Notes: generated by a model not told the origin, from the letters alone. A stretch of 64,000 nt of DNA from Bacteroidota bacterium (GCA_963169325.1 CAUJEY010000153.1:62001-126000); one strand, 5' to 3'. Counted from the stretch's first letter, positions 34,432-45,497 are shown. Translations and numbers: made by a program.

Positions 34432-35820
34432 ATGATTTTCCAGACGATAATTGAACCGTTCCGCATCAAATCCGTGGAGTCCATTCGGATGACTACGCCG
34501 GAAGAACGCGCACATTTTTTGCGCGAAGCGCACTACAATCCTTTTCTGCTCCCCTCCGACAAAGTATTGATCGACTTGCTGACCGACTCGGGCACTTCGG
34601 CCATGAGCAACCGCCAGTGGGCAGCCATGATGCTCGGCGACGAGTCGTACGCCGGGGCAAAAAGTTGGGAGCGTTTTTTCGAAGAGGTGAATGACCTGAC
34701 CGGCATGCCGCACATCCTTCCCACGCACCAGGGCCGGGCCGCCGAGCGCATTTTGTATGGTTATTTGGGCGGCAAAGGCAAATATTTTTTTAGCAACACC
34801 CATTTCGACACCACCCGTGCCAATATCGAATTTAGTGGCGCCACGGCTATTGACTTGCCCTGCCCCGAGGGTAAAAATTTCGATTCGGACGAGCCGTTTA
34901 AAGGCAATTTGGATACGGCAGCGCTCAAGAAAAAAATCGTCGAAGTCGGCGCTAAAAACGTGGCTGCCGTGATCCTGACGGTGACCAACAACAGCGGCGG
35001 CGGTCAGCCGGTCAGCATGGCCAACGCCCGCGAGGTGTCGGGTATTTGCAGGCAATACCACATTCCGCTGGTGCTCGATTGCTGCCGGGTGGCTGAAAAT
35101 GCCTGGTTTATCCGGCATCGGGAAGCGGAATATGAGCACCTGACATACCGCGAAATCGCGCAGGAAATGTTTTCCCTGGCCGATGCCGCCGTGATGAGCG
35201 TCAAAAAGGACGGCTTGGTCAATATGGGCGGCTTCCTGGCCCTGCGCGACCAGGCGAGCTCCGACGCCTGTACCAATTTGCTCATCATTACCGAAGGTTT
35301 TGCCACCTATGGCGGCCTCTCCGGCCGCGATATGGAAGCAATTGCCGTAGGCCTGGAAGAAGTGTTCGAGGCGGATTATCTGCACTACCGCATTCGCAGC
35401 ACGGCCTACCTGGGCGAACATATCCGCAACAAAGGCGTGCCGGTGATTTACCCGATCGGCGGCCATGCCGTGTATGTGGATGCGCGCCGGCTTTACCCGC
35501 ATATCCCGCCGCACGAGTTTCCCGGCCAGGCCCTTGTATGCGAACTGTACCAAATCGGCGGTATCCGCTCCGTGGAAGTCGGCTCGGTGATGTTCGGCAA
35601 ATACGACGCCAACGGCGGTTTCGTGCCGGCGTCGCAGGAACTGGTGCGCCTGGCGATACCGCGCCGGGTGTATACGCAGAGCCACATGGACTATGTGATC
35701 GAAGTGTTTGATGAAATTTTGCGCCGGCGTGAGCAGGTGAAGGGCTACCGGATTACGCAAGAGCCGCCGTTTTTGCGGCACTTTACGGCGCATTTTGAAC
35801 CATTTGGGGCGCCCGCCTGA
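34432..35820 (+). CDS. tnaA: Tryptophanase (beta-eliminating PLP lyase)
   Basis: 462 aa. Cleaves L-tryptophan to indole, pyruvate and ammonia with pyridoxal phosphate. Signatures: EPFRIKSVE, NPFLLPSDKVLIDLLTDSGT, PTHQGRAAE, NNSGGGQPVSM, LDCCRVAENAWFI and the PLP-lysine segment AAVMSVKKDGLVNMGG. The C-terminal LRHFTA carries the histidine found in tryptophanases where tyrosine phenol-lyases have Phe, favouring tryptophanase. No tnaC-like leader or permease is adjacent. Indole could act as an extracellular signal; this is inference. Confidence 0.92.
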   Translation: MIFQTIIEPFRIKSVESIRMTTPEERAHFLREAHYNPFLLPSDKVLIDLLTDSGTSAMSNRQWAAMMLGDESYAGAKSWERFFEEVNDLTGMPHILPTHQGRAAERILYGYLGGKGKYFFSNTHFDTTRANIEFSGATAIDLPCPEGKNFDSDEPFKGNLDTAALKKKIVEVGAKNVAAVILTVTNNSGGGQPVSMANAREVSGICRQYHIPLVLDCCRVAENAWFIRHREAEYEHLTYREIAQEMFSLADAAVMSVKKDGLVNMGGFLALRDQASSDACTNLLIITEGFATYGGLSGRDMEAIAVGLEEVFEADYLHYRIRSTAYLGEHIRNKGVPVIYPIGGHAVYVDARRLYPHIPPHEFPGQALVCELYQIGGIRSVEVGSVMFGKYDANGGFVPASQELVRLAIPRRVYTQSHMDYVIEVFDEILRRREQVKGYRITQEPPFLRHFTAHFEPFGAPA

Positions 35821-35824
35821 GCTA

Positions 35825-36493
35825 TTACTTCAATTTTAAGGTAATCCAACCCTGATTATTGGATCGCCGGTGGTCATCGATGGGAATATATAAGCGTTCC
35901 AGCAATTTGGGTGACATACGGAAGTATTCTTCCTTGCGGCCGGCGCGAAACCGGCGGCCTTCGCAGGCGCCCGAGCCGGCGCTTACGTCAATTTCAAACC
36001 AGTTGCCGTCCAGGCAGACGGCGTTCCAGGCGTGATTGGGCATAACGGTGGCCGGGTCTACTTTTTCGCCGCCAAAACGAGCAAAACCTTCCTGGATACT
36101 GCAATAAATACCGCTCAGGTTGCACATCAGTTTGAACGTAAAAGCGAATCCCTCGCAGCGCGTGCGGCGGGTTTTTAAAATATTCCCCAGTTGCACCTGG
36201 GTGTAGTACAGCGGGTCGATGGTTTCTTCCGGTTCGGCTTCCAACCGGTTTTCGCTTCCGCAGTCGTAGGCAATGTTTTCTGATATCCAGACGAAGATGG
36301 CACGCGCCTTTTGCAGCTCTGTGGAGAAAGGAGCCGTGAGCGTATCGGTGAGTTGCTCGATGTCGTTACCACGAATGCGCAACCGGGATGCATAGGCGTC
36401 TACGTTGCCAAAGTCTGTTTGGGCCAGGAGCGGCAGCGTAAAACAACAGTATTTCGCCAGAAAAAACAGCCGAAGAAGCAGGAAATTATACAT
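35825..36493 (-). CDS. Secreted transglutaminase-like protein
   Basis: 222 aa with a hydrophobic signal (LLLRLFFLAKYCCFTLPLLA). The transglutaminase-like Cys-His-Asp triad is visible as RTRCEGFAFTF, MPNHAWNAV and WFEIDVSAG. KARAIFVWISENIAYD precedes it, as in the protease-like bacterial branch. Probably a periplasmic or surface peptidase/transglutaminase. It ends 5 bp from the convergent tnaA stop. Confidence 0.85.
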   Translation of the reverse strand: MYNFLLLRLFFLAKYCCFTLPLLAQTDFGNVDAYASRLRIRGNDIEQLTDTLTAPFSTELQKARAIFVWISENIAYDCGSENRLEAEPEETIDPLYYTQVQLGNILKTRRTRCEGFAFTFKLMCNLSGIYCSIQEGFARFGGEKVDPATVMPNHAWNAVCLDGNWFEIDVSAGSGACEGRRFRAGRKEEYFRMSPKLLERLYIPIDDHRRSNNQGWITLKLK

Positions 36494-36528
36494 AATAAAC
36501 CCGCGTTTGGTGAAGAAAAAAGTCGTGT

Positions 36529-37212
36529 TTATTCAATCTTTTCATACACGTCCTCCTGACAGCCACAGGCGCAGCCCAAATGCCAGGACGTATTTAAAAA
36601 TTTCGCTCCCTGTTTTTTAGCGACCCGGCCGGCATGCCAGTTCTCTATCTCGTCGTCGATGGTAATCATCCAGCAAGGTTTATCGGGGATCTGGACCGTA
36701 AATCTGGGCGAACCGACTTTGAACGGTTGTCTGATTAATCGGTAACCGACACGTTCTACAATTTGGCCGTTTTCCCGGTACACAATGCTGTCGGGTGTAA
36801 TCTCTATTTCCCGGGTACAGTTGCACAATTTCGGCGAGTCGTCCGTTCCCCAGTTGGAGCCTGTCCACACCCAGCGCCATTTGCCGCAAAATGCGCCGTA
36901 AAACGCATCCAGGTCCCGGCGTTGCATTTCGCCAAACTCGTACACAGCCTGCCGGCCAATCTCCGATAGTGAATCGTAGGCAATAATGCGCCGGAGTAAG
37001 TACCCTTTCCGGTATTGACTGTCGGGTTGTGTCAACTGTAAAGCGTACCGGAAATCGGCATTCCGCAGGGAATCGTTGTATTTGGAAATGTCATACGAAA
37101 TCCGGTAGTTCTGTTCGCAGCCACCGTTTCGTTGCGCCCTGATATAGCCAGTAAGGTATAATGATAAAACGATGCAAATAATTGCTCTGGCGTAAAAGTT
37201 GGAAGCAGGCAT
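36529..37212 (-). CDS. Hypothetical secreted protein
   Basis: 227 aa with a signal peptide (MPASNFYARAIICIVLSLYL...). The middle part (GKWRWVWTGSNWGTDDSP, ITPDSIVYRENGQIVERVGY) looks like a lipocalin-like beta-barrel, a common Bacteroidota pattern, but this is weak. The C-terminus is Cys-rich (GCACGC). Same strand as, and 35 bp upstream of, the transglutaminase-like gene. Confidence 0.65.
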   Translation of the reverse strand: MPASNFYARAIICIVLSLYLTGYIRAQRNGGCEQNYRISYDISKYNDSLRNADFRYALQLTQPDSQYRKGYLLRRIIAYDSLSEIGRQAVYEFGEMQRRDLDAFYGAFCGKWRWVWTGSNWGTDDSPKLCNCTREIEITPDSIVYRENGQIVERVGYRLIRQPFKVGSPRFTVQIPDKPCWMITIDDEIENWHAGRVAKKQGAKFLNTSWHLGCACGCQEDVYEKIE

Positions 37213-37414
37213 AGGTTTAAATTTTGTGATTGAACATAAACGTGCTCAACCGGGCAAGTGATATGCGCGACTCCCCCCACGGAAAATGTAAAATATTAGC
37301 ATTTAGAACAAAAAGGGAAAATGTTGGAAACTTCTTAATACTCGTCTTGTTTAATCATTTTGAAGTTAAACGCATTTTTAATTAAACAAAAAAATCAAAC
37401 AAATCATTTTTGCC

Positions 37415-38446
37415 ATGCAAAATCTGACTTTTACCAAACGCCCGGTTTTTTTCTTTTTGCTCCTTGTCTCCCTGCTTACTGCCTTTTCCGCTTGCCGTAA
37501 GGAATCCTTGGTAGATGTACAGCAGCCGACGCCCAACGGCATCGTCTCTGACCGTAGCAACACTATTGTCGACATTGCAATTGGGAATCCCGATTTCAGC
37601 ACCCTTGTGGCTGCTGTGGTCAAAACCGGCTTAGTAGAATTTTTAAGCCGCAGCAGTTTGAATTCCACAGTCTTTGCCCCGAACAATGCTGCTTTTGCTG
37701 CATTGCCGGCGCCTTTCAACAATGCCCAAAATATCGGCAACATTACTGACGCTCAGCAGATCAAGACACTAGGCCAGATTTTGCGTTACCATGTATCGGC
37801 AGGCGCTAAAACCGCTGCCCAATTACCCAATGGCTCCTACACGACGTACAAAACGTCAGCAACCCCAAATGATAACCTGATCTATGTCGGCCGCAGCGTT
37901 GCCGGCGATGTGTATATCAACGGCGTATCCAAAGTCATTGCGGCCAACATTCAGGCCGATAACGGTATCATTCACGTAATCGACAAAGTGCTCTTTTTCC
38001 CGACGCAGGATATCGCGCAAATTGCCATTAAAAACGGCAATTTTACTGCCCTGGTAGCCGCCTTGAAGAAAACCGGGCTGACTAATATTTTCCTGTCACC
38101 CACCACCAACGCTACGGTGTTTGCACCCACCGATGCCGCCTTTGCCGCGCTGCCTGCTCCGCTGAACAGCGCTGCCGGAATCAAATCAATCAACGATGCC
38201 GGTACGATCAATACGCTGCGCAATGTGCTGCTTTATCATGTGGTAGGAGGCCGCGTATTTTCGGTTGATCTTCGCGAAGGAATTACCGTGCCCACCTTGC
38301 TCCCGGCTAAATCGGTGAGCATTTCGCTGGCAGGCGGCCCCACCGTAAAAGGCGCCGGCAATAGCACCCCCTCCAAGATCGTACTCACCGATTTGCTGGC
38401 TCGCAACGGCGCGATTCATGTAATTGATCAGGTGCTTTTGCCGTAA
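37415..38446 (+). CDS. Fasciclin-domain lipoprotein (two FAS1 domains)
   Basis: 343 aa. Lipoprotein signal with lipobox FSAC (C27). Two FAS1 modules: the first has DFSTLVAAVVKTGL, STVFAPNNAAF and DNGIIHVIDKVL; the second has NFTALVAALKKTGL, ATVFAPTDAAF and NGAIHVIDQVL. FAS1 domains mediate cell-surface adhesion or matrix contacts. A CATTTTTG element ends 2 nt before the ATG. It is followed by the 140-bp hairpin at 38463. Confidence 0.92.
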   Translation: MQNLTFTKRPVFFFLLLVSLLTAFSACRKESLVDVQQPTPNGIVSDRSNTIVDIAIGNPDFSTLVAAVVKTGLVEFLSRSSLNSTVFAPNNAAFAALPAPFNNAQNIGNITDAQQIKTLGQILRYHVSAGAKTAAQLPNGSYTTYKTSATPNDNLIYVGRSVAGDVYINGVSKVIAANIQADNGIIHVIDKVLFFPTQDIAQIAIKNGNFTALVAALKKTGLTNIFLSPTTNATVFAPTDAAFAALPAPLNSAAGIKSINDAGTINTLRNVLLYHVVGGRVFSVDLREGITVPTLLPAKSVSISLAGGPTVKGAGNSTPSKIVLTDLLARNGAIHVIDQVLLP

Positions 38447-38462
38447 TTATATTTCGTCCGCT

Positions 38463-38602
38463 CCTTGTCACGTTAGTTTTTTAGCCTGTTTTTTTAACCA
38501 CAGAGTACACAAAGTGCACATTAGTTTTTCCAATAGTGCTACTAATGTGCACTTTGTGTACTCTGTGGTTTAAAAAACAGGCTAAAAAACTAACGTGACA
38601 AG
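38463..38602. repeat. Large near-perfect hairpin between convergent genes
   Basis: Two ~62-nt arms (CCTTGTCACGTTAGTTTTTT... and its inverse), including an inner CACAGAGTACACAAAGTGCA block, around a ~15-nt loop. It fills the spacer between the fasciclin and ABC-F genes and could terminate both. Confidence 0.85.
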
Positions 38603-38636
38603 GTAGTATTAACCCGATGGCTATGTCCTTAGGCCT

Positions 38637-40499
<1,863 letters not shown>

Positions 40500-40518
40500 G
40501 TGCGCGGGTATGATGTAT

Positions 40519-40576
40519 TGTGGGGCGAATTTTTAATTCGCCCGTAGCGTAGGCGAATTACAAATTCGCCCCACAA
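40519..40576. repeat. Hairpin repeat (GGGGCGAATTTTTAATTCGCC family)
   Basis: TTGTGGGGCGAATTTTTAAT... pairs with ATTACAAATTCGCCCCACAA. It is related to the paired hairpins after ahcY (6453-6531) and lies between the ABC-F gene and the first rhomboid gene on the same strand. Confidence 0.75.
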
Positions 40577-40588
40577 CAAGTAAAGGGT

Positions 40589-41515
40589 TTATTTCTTGCT
40601 GGCTTTGTACAAAAACTCTTTCTCCTCCGGAGTCAGGTTTTCGTAGCCTTTTTCTTTGATTTTATCCAGAATGGCATCTAGTTTTTCCTGGAAGGAAGCC
40701 TCCTCCTTGGGCGCCAGGCCCCCGCGGGTAGCGGAGAAGGAGCCGGAATATGCTTTTTGCACCTTGCGTTTTTTTAGCGGTGAGCGCCGGCGCCAGGGCG
40801 AAATCCATCCGGTGATCCGGTCGAGCAGGTTATTGACCGGTTCGGCCCAGTCGTGTCCGTCGCGGAGCCGGAAGACAAAGAGGCATCCCAGGGCGAATCC
40901 ACCCAAATGCGCGATATGCCCCCCGGAATTGTATTTGTTGGCAATGCCAATGAGATCGAAAAGCAGCAGTACCAGCACGATATATTTCACCCGGACTTCT
41001 CCAAACAAAAACAACCGCACCCGGTAGTCGGGCCCGATGATCAACGCCGTACCGGCCAGCGCCATAACGGCGCCGGAAGCGCCAAGGGCATAGGAGCCGA
41101 TTTCCGGCATAAACAGCGACGAAATCATAAAAAATGCCCCGCCGGCAAGCCCGCCTAACAGGTAAACTGGCAGCACCCGCCGGTCGCCGATCAAATCGCC
41201 GACAATCACCCCGAAAATATACAGGCCGAACATGTTGTTCACGACGTGCCAAAAACTCTCATGCAAAAACATGTGGGTTATCGGCGACCAGGGTTGAAAC
41301 AACAGCGCCTTTCCGGACGCCGGAATACAAAGCCATTCCAGGCCAACCCACATCTGGGCCGAAGCGAAATCCGGCCCGTAAATGAGCAGTAGAATCAGGT
41401 ATACGATTTTGACCAGGACAAAAATGCCAAAGTTCACGATGACGAGGCGCGTCACCATGGTACCGATCCGGAAAGCGTGCCGGATATCATCCCATATAGA
41501 TCCAAATAGTGCCAT
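40589..41515 (-). CDS. Rhomboid-family intramembrane serine protease
   Basis: 308 aa. Six or so hydrophobic segments, HMFLHESFWHVVNNM (rhomboid His/Asn region), catalytic serine in YALGASGAVMAL and catalytic histidine in GHIAHLGGFALG. A basic linker and C-terminal helical tail (LDAILDKIKEKGYENLTPEE) follow, common in Bacteroidota rhomboids. Cleaves membrane-anchored substrates; substrate unknown. Confidence 0.93.
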   Translation of the reverse strand: MALFGSIWDDIRHAFRIGTMVTRLVIVNFGIFVLVKIVYLILLLIYGPDFASAQMWVGLEWLCIPASGKALLFQPWSPITHMFLHESFWHVVNNMFGLYIFGVIVGDLIGDRRVLPVYLLGGLAGGAFFMISSLFMPEIGSYALGASGAVMALAGTALIIGPDYRVRLFLFGEVRVKYIVLVLLLFDLIGIANKYNSGGHIAHLGGFALGCLFVFRLRDGHDWAEPVNNLLDRITGWISPWRRRSPLKKRKVQKAYSGSFSATRGGLAPKEEASFQEKLDAILDKIKEKGYENLTPEEKEFLYKASKK

Positions 41516-41550
41516 TTATTATCGTTGGAGGTTGACCTTTGATACAACCT

Positions 41551-42219
41551 CTATTTAAACCTGCCCCGATACCAAATCATAATTAATAAAAACCCGAACG
41601 CGGCCCCGCCAAGGTGGGCGAAGTGCGCAATTCCGGTGGAATAGCCGCGGACGCCATAAAACAACTCCAGTCCGGCCATGATCAGGACAAAATATTTCGC
41701 CTTCAGGGACACCGGAGGAAACAGCAGGCTGATGATTTGGTTGGGGAACAGGTATGCGAATGCCACATAAATCCCGAAAATAGCCCCGGAAGCGCCGAGC
41801 ATGGGCACGTTCCAAAGACTGGGGTCCATGCCGGCTGCGCTCAACTCCCAAAACTGCACGCCCGTATGCAGTGCAAAGGAACCAAAACCGCAAAACAAAT
41901 AGTAGAATAAAAAACGCCGGTGTCCCCAAGTCATTTCCACCATCGGACCGAAGAAGTACAGCGATATCATATTGAAAAACAGGTGTCCGATATCGCCATG
42001 CATAAACAGATGCGTCACGATCTGAAACGGCTCAAAGTGTTCCGACCCGGGCAAAAAGACCGCCAGATGAAGCCGCCCCAGGTTTTCGTAGCCTCCTGTT
42101 TCCGCGCTCCAGGATTCCGGCCCGAGGATGATGTAAGTGCCGATAAACATCAATACATTTAGTATAACCAAATGCTTGACGACGCCGGTAAAGGGTTGAT
42201 AGAATTGAAAGTGAGACAT
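41551..42219 (-). CDS. Rhomboid-family intramembrane serine protease
   Basis: 222 aa core rhomboid: HLFMHGDIGHLFFNMISLYFF, catalytic serine in MLGASGAIFGIY and histidine in AHFAHLGGAAFG. It lies 35 bp upstream of the other rhomboid gene and 12 bp downstream of mutL, so mutL and both rhomboids may be one transcript. It is too diverged from its neighbour for a recent duplication. Confidence 0.94.
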   Translation of the reverse strand: MSHFQFYQPFTGVVKHLVILNVLMFIGTYIILGPESWSAETGGYENLGRLHLAVFLPGSEHFEPFQIVTHLFMHGDIGHLFFNMISLYFFGPMVEMTWGHRRFLFYYLFCGFGSFALHTGVQFWELSAAGMDPSLWNVPMLGASGAIFGIYVAFAYLFPNQIISLLFPPVSLKAKYFVLIMAGLELFYGVRGYSTGIAHFAHLGGAAFGFLLIMIWYRGRFK

Positions 42220-42231
42220 TTTTTGGACGGA

Positions 42232-44121
42232 TCAGGAATTGAAGCGTTTCTGGAGTTCATCCAGTTCAAAGGTGATAAAACAGGTGCGGCCGCTGGGGCT
42301 TCGGTAGGGCGACGGGCAGGCGAATAACTGATCTATCAGGTTTTGCATTTCCAGCACCGTGAGCAATTGGCCGCGTTTCAGTGCAGCACTACGCGCCATG
42401 GCGCGCGCCAGATTTTCGGAGACGCCCAATTCGAGTTCGAGGTTGTATTTGTACTGGGCGAGCAGGCGTTCGATCAGTATTTCCTCCGTGAGCCCGGCGC
42501 CCATATCGCCCGGGGCCCCGTGTATGATAAAGGCATCGCCGCCAAATTCGGCAATATCGAATCCCAGGCGGTTCACTTCAGGCAGAATATCGCGCAACAA
42601 GGCGGCATCTGCCGGGGGCAACTCAATCGTTTTTGGGAAAAGCGCCTGCTGCGTGGCCACGGGTTGCTGACGCAACGCCTCCAGGTAGCGTTCGTACAAA
42701 ATACGTTCGCTGGCCGCCTGCTGTTCGATCAATATAAAACCTGATTTGATCTGACTCACGATATACTGCGCGTGAATCTGATAAGGTTCTTTTTGCCCTT
42801 TGGAAAAAGAGCTGTTGTCGTCGTCCATTTCTCTGGGCTCGCCGCCGGGCCGCATATCCGGGGTCGACGGGAGGTATCCGGAGGGGTCGTTGTCGGGCGA
42901 AACGGCGGAGGTAAGGTATTCCTCCCGGCCGGTTTGGCCTCCTCCGGCCAGATCGAGTCCTTCGTATGCGCGTTGCCAGTTGCGCAAATTGTCGGCGGCA
43001 AGCCGGTCGGGACTTTTGGGTGGATAATCGCGCACCGCGTTGGGGTTTTCGCCCGACGGGCGCAGCGAGGGCGTCCGGGTCGGGGAAGCCTGGAAGGCGG
43101 GTTCCTGCTCGAAATCGAGCGTCGGTGTGACGCTGTATGCCCCAAGGGCATGACGGACCGTTACCTTCAGGTAGTTGTACACTAATTTTTCATCGTCAAA
43201 CTTGATCTCCTGTTTCGTCGGGTGTACGTTGATATCGATACGGCCCGGGTCGATATCGAGAAAAAGCACATACAAAGGATAGGTATCGGGGGGAAGCAGT
43301 TCTTCGTAGGCGCTCACCACGGCGTGGTGCAGGTAATTGCTTTTGATAAAGCGTTTGTTGACAAAAAATATCTGTTCGCCGCGCGTTTTTTTAAAATAGT
43401 CGGGTTTGCCGACAAATCCGTTGATCCGCAGGATGTCGGTTTCTTCGTGTACCGGCACGAGTTTTTTGTTGACGCCTTCCCCGAATATTTTGACGATGCG
43501 CTGCCGCAGGTTGGCCGGCGGCAGGTGGAACATTTCCTGGTCGTTGTTGTGGAGGGAAAAGAAGAGGTCGGGGTAGGCGATGGCGAGGCGTTGAAACTCG
43601 TCGAGAATGTGGCGCATCTCCACGGGGTCGCTTTTCAGGAAGTTGCGGCGGGCTGGTACGTTGAAAAACAGGTTTTTGACCGCGATACTGGTACCGGCAG
43701 GCGCCTGGCACGGTTCGTTTACTTTTACCGTCGAATCCTCCACCACGATCCGGGTGCCGAGTTCGTCCACGGCCCGGCGGGTGCGCAGTTCCACCTGGGA
43801 TACCGCGGAAATAGAGGCCATTGCTTCGCCGCGAAAACCCATGGTGCGGATCGCAAACAGGTCTTTGGCCTCGCGAATTTTGGAGGTGGCATGCCGTTCG
43901 AAACACATGCGGGCATCGGTTTCCGACATCCCGCAGCCGTCGTCGACGACTTGCACCAGCGTTTTACCGGCATCCCGAATTATGAGTTTAATCTGGGATG
44001 CTCCGGCGTCTATCGCGTTTTCCATCAATTCTTTTACCACGGAGGAGGGGCGTTGCACCACTTCTCCGGCAGCAATCTGGTTGGCGACACTTTCCGGCAA
44101 TAACTGGATTACATTTGTCAT
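42232..44121 (-). CDS. mutL: DNA mismatch repair protein MutL
   Basis: 629 aa. The GHKL ATPase N-terminus is intact: IAAGEVVQRPSSVVKELMEN, DDGCGM, RHATSKI, GFRGEAMASIS and the DINVHPTKQEIKF segment. A linker (~340-440) precedes the dimerisation domain. The endonuclease metal motif DQHA(x)2E(x)4E is altered to EQQAASERILYE, and the usual C-terminal CPHGR is SPSGR. It is therefore uncertain whether the nuclease is active. Confidence 0.94.
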   Translation of the reverse strand: MTNVIQLLPESVANQIAAGEVVQRPSSVVKELMENAIDAGASQIKLIIRDAGKTLVQVVDDGCGMSETDARMCFERHATSKIREAKDLFAIRTMGFRGEAMASISAVSQVELRTRRAVDELGTRIVVEDSTVKVNEPCQAPAGTSIAVKNLFFNVPARRNFLKSDPVEMRHILDEFQRLAIAYPDLFFSLHNNDQEMFHLPPANLRQRIVKIFGEGVNKKLVPVHEETDILRINGFVGKPDYFKKTRGEQIFFVNKRFIKSNYLHHAVVSAYEELLPPDTYPLYVLFLDIDPGRIDINVHPTKQEIKFDDEKLVYNYLKVTVRHALGAYSVTPTLDFEQEPAFQASPTRTPSLRPSGENPNAVRDYPPKSPDRLAADNLRNWQRAYEGLDLAGGGQTGREEYLTSAVSPDNDPSGYLPSTPDMRPGGEPREMDDDNSSFSKGQKEPYQIHAQYIVSQIKSGFILIEQQAASERILYERYLEALRQQPVATQQALFPKTIELPPADAALLRDILPEVNRLGFDIAEFGGDAFIIHGAPGDMGAGLTEEILIERLLAQYKYNLELELGVSENLARAMARSAALKRGQLLTVLEMQNLIDQLFACPSPYRSPSGRTCFITFELDELQKRFNS

Positions 44122-44439
44122 AGCTCCGACCCGGCGCTGGAAGATTGACCCAAAAACGACAGGAGCAAATCGGTTATTTCCCCTCGTTTATGTGGACAAA
44201 CCCTGGTACTTGTTCGGGCAGTTTGCGCCGGGGCCGCAAAGATACTTCATTTTTACCAAGCCTCTGTTTTTGAGAAAAAAGAGGTCTTTTTGCCGACGAA
44301 CGCGCGTTTTTTGTTTAAAATTATTCTTGATTAGGATGCCCGGACGCTCTTTTTTAAAAAAACCGGCACACGGGCCGTTTCTTGTCCCGTACTTTTTATT
44401 TTTGCGCCACTTTTTGCACCACATCAATTTGAACGAAAT
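44122..44439. other. Spacer upstream of mutL
   Basis: 318 bp between the divergent mutL and a small ORF. AT-rich runs and the -7 element at 44397 are present; nothing else recognised. Confidence 0.4.
44397..44404 (+). promoter_or_regulatory. -7 promoter element (TATTTTTG) for the 42-aa gene
   Basis: A perfect TAnnTTTG match 35 nt before the ATG at 44440. It supports expression of the small ORF. Confidence 0.4.
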
Positions 44440-44568
44440 ATGGAGAATATTACGAACTCCCGCGGTAAAGGGTATTGCATCTTGTACTTTTTTATGGTTA
44501 TGTTCCTGATTACAGCATTGATCCTGATGCTTTACAACCGGAATTCCGTCCTCGATTTTATGAAGTAA
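44440..44568 (+). CDS. Small single-pass membrane protein (42 aa)
   Basis: Begins MENITNSRGKGYCILYFF, then a hydrophobic stretch (~residues 12-31, YCILYFFMVMFLITALILML) and a short polar end (NRNSVLDFMK). The topology looks like a single transmembrane helix. It ends 2 bp from the convergent hipT stop. The candidate promoter and strongly patterned hydrophobicity argue for a real gene, but there is no homology I can name. It could be unrelated to the toxin module. Confidence 0.5.
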   Translation: MENITNSRGKGYCILYFFMVMFLITALILMLYNRNSVLDFMK

Positions 44569-44570
44569 GG

Positions 44571-45497
44571 TTATAACAACCGCTGAAAACGTTCCTGTAA
44601 TATTTTCAGATAGTCCGTTTTTGCTTTGGGCGCGAGAAAAGAAATGCCGATCAATTCCGCCCATTTTGCCTGCGCTGCAAAAAGCGTCTGCAATACTTCC
44701 GCTATTGCAGCATCTGTAAGTCCCAGTTTCTCTTTTCCAAAATAGTCGACTAATTCCCGGCGGCGGAATTCTTTACGTCTTCCGCTCAGCATTAAGGCCA
44801 TTTCTTCTTCCGCCCTGCCCAGGACGAGGGTAGTGTTCAATAAATCATAGGCGGGGGAAAACTCCACCCGGTTATCCCGGGTAATGAGCGAGAAATTTTT
44901 CAGGTGCATGTCTTCATTGCCGGTGATAAAACAGAACAACACCAGGCGGAAAAACTTGTATTTTTCCAAAACGGGGAATGTGCAGTGCGCATCGATGAGT
45001 TTGATCATCTTCTCGATGGTATAATCATATTTTGTTTCCCTCGAGAGCCCTGCTAATTGGGAGAAATCTTCCACCGCCAGCTTTTCGTGGCGACCGACCC
45101 GGTCGAAACGGCGAATAAAATAACTCAAGCTCCCGTCTTTACACCAAATCAGACCGTGTAAGGGCGTCTCAATGCCGATTTGGGCAGCCATACGCATGGT
45201 GAGGTCTTCGTTTTCAGGCAATTGCGCATACGCTTCATGCTGGGGTTTAATTATAAATCGCCCGTCAATATCTACGATTTCAAAACTTTGTTTCCTGGAA
45301 TTCAGTATTGCGCTCAGCTTGGGCTGGACACCCTGAATAGACATGCGCCCCATCCGGCCTGCCGCTTCAAGTCGTTGTTCAGGGGCGGAATACGGGAAGT
45401 CGTGTAAAGTACTCAGGCTTTTGCCCAGCAATTTCAACCCTTCCGGAGCATACTTTTCTGTTCCGCAGGGCATATAAGAGATGGGGCACCTATTCAT
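44571..45497 (-). CDS. hipT: HipT-like serine/threonine kinase toxin (HipA C-terminal domain)
   Basis: 308 aa, lacking the N-terminal subdomain of full-length HipA, which is encoded by the separate gene upstream. Kinase features: Gly-rich loop RMSIQGVQPKLSA (candidate autophosphorylated S53), FIIKPQ ATP lysine, YFIRRFDR, catalytic loop ITGNEDMHLKNFSLI and metal-binding SPAYDLLNT. In E. coli the homologous HipT phosphorylates tryptophanyl-tRNA synthetase and is restrained by HipS; the target here is unknown. Overlaps hipS by 8 bp. Confidence 0.88.
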   Translation of the reverse strand: MNRCPISYMPCGTEKYAPEGLKLLGKSLSTLHDFPYSAPEQRLEAAGRMGRMSIQGVQPKLSAILNSRKQSFEIVDIDGRFIIKPQHEAYAQLPENEDLTMRMAAQIGIETPLHGLIWCKDGSLSYFIRRFDRVGRHEKLAVEDFSQLAGLSRETKYDYTIEKMIKLIDAHCTFPVLEKYKFFRLVLFCFITGNEDMHLKNFSLITRDNRVEFSPAYDLLNTTLVLGRAEEEMALMLSGRRKEFRRRELVDYFGKEKLGLTDAAIAEVLQTLFAAQAKWAELIGISFLAPKAKTDYLKILQERFQRLL

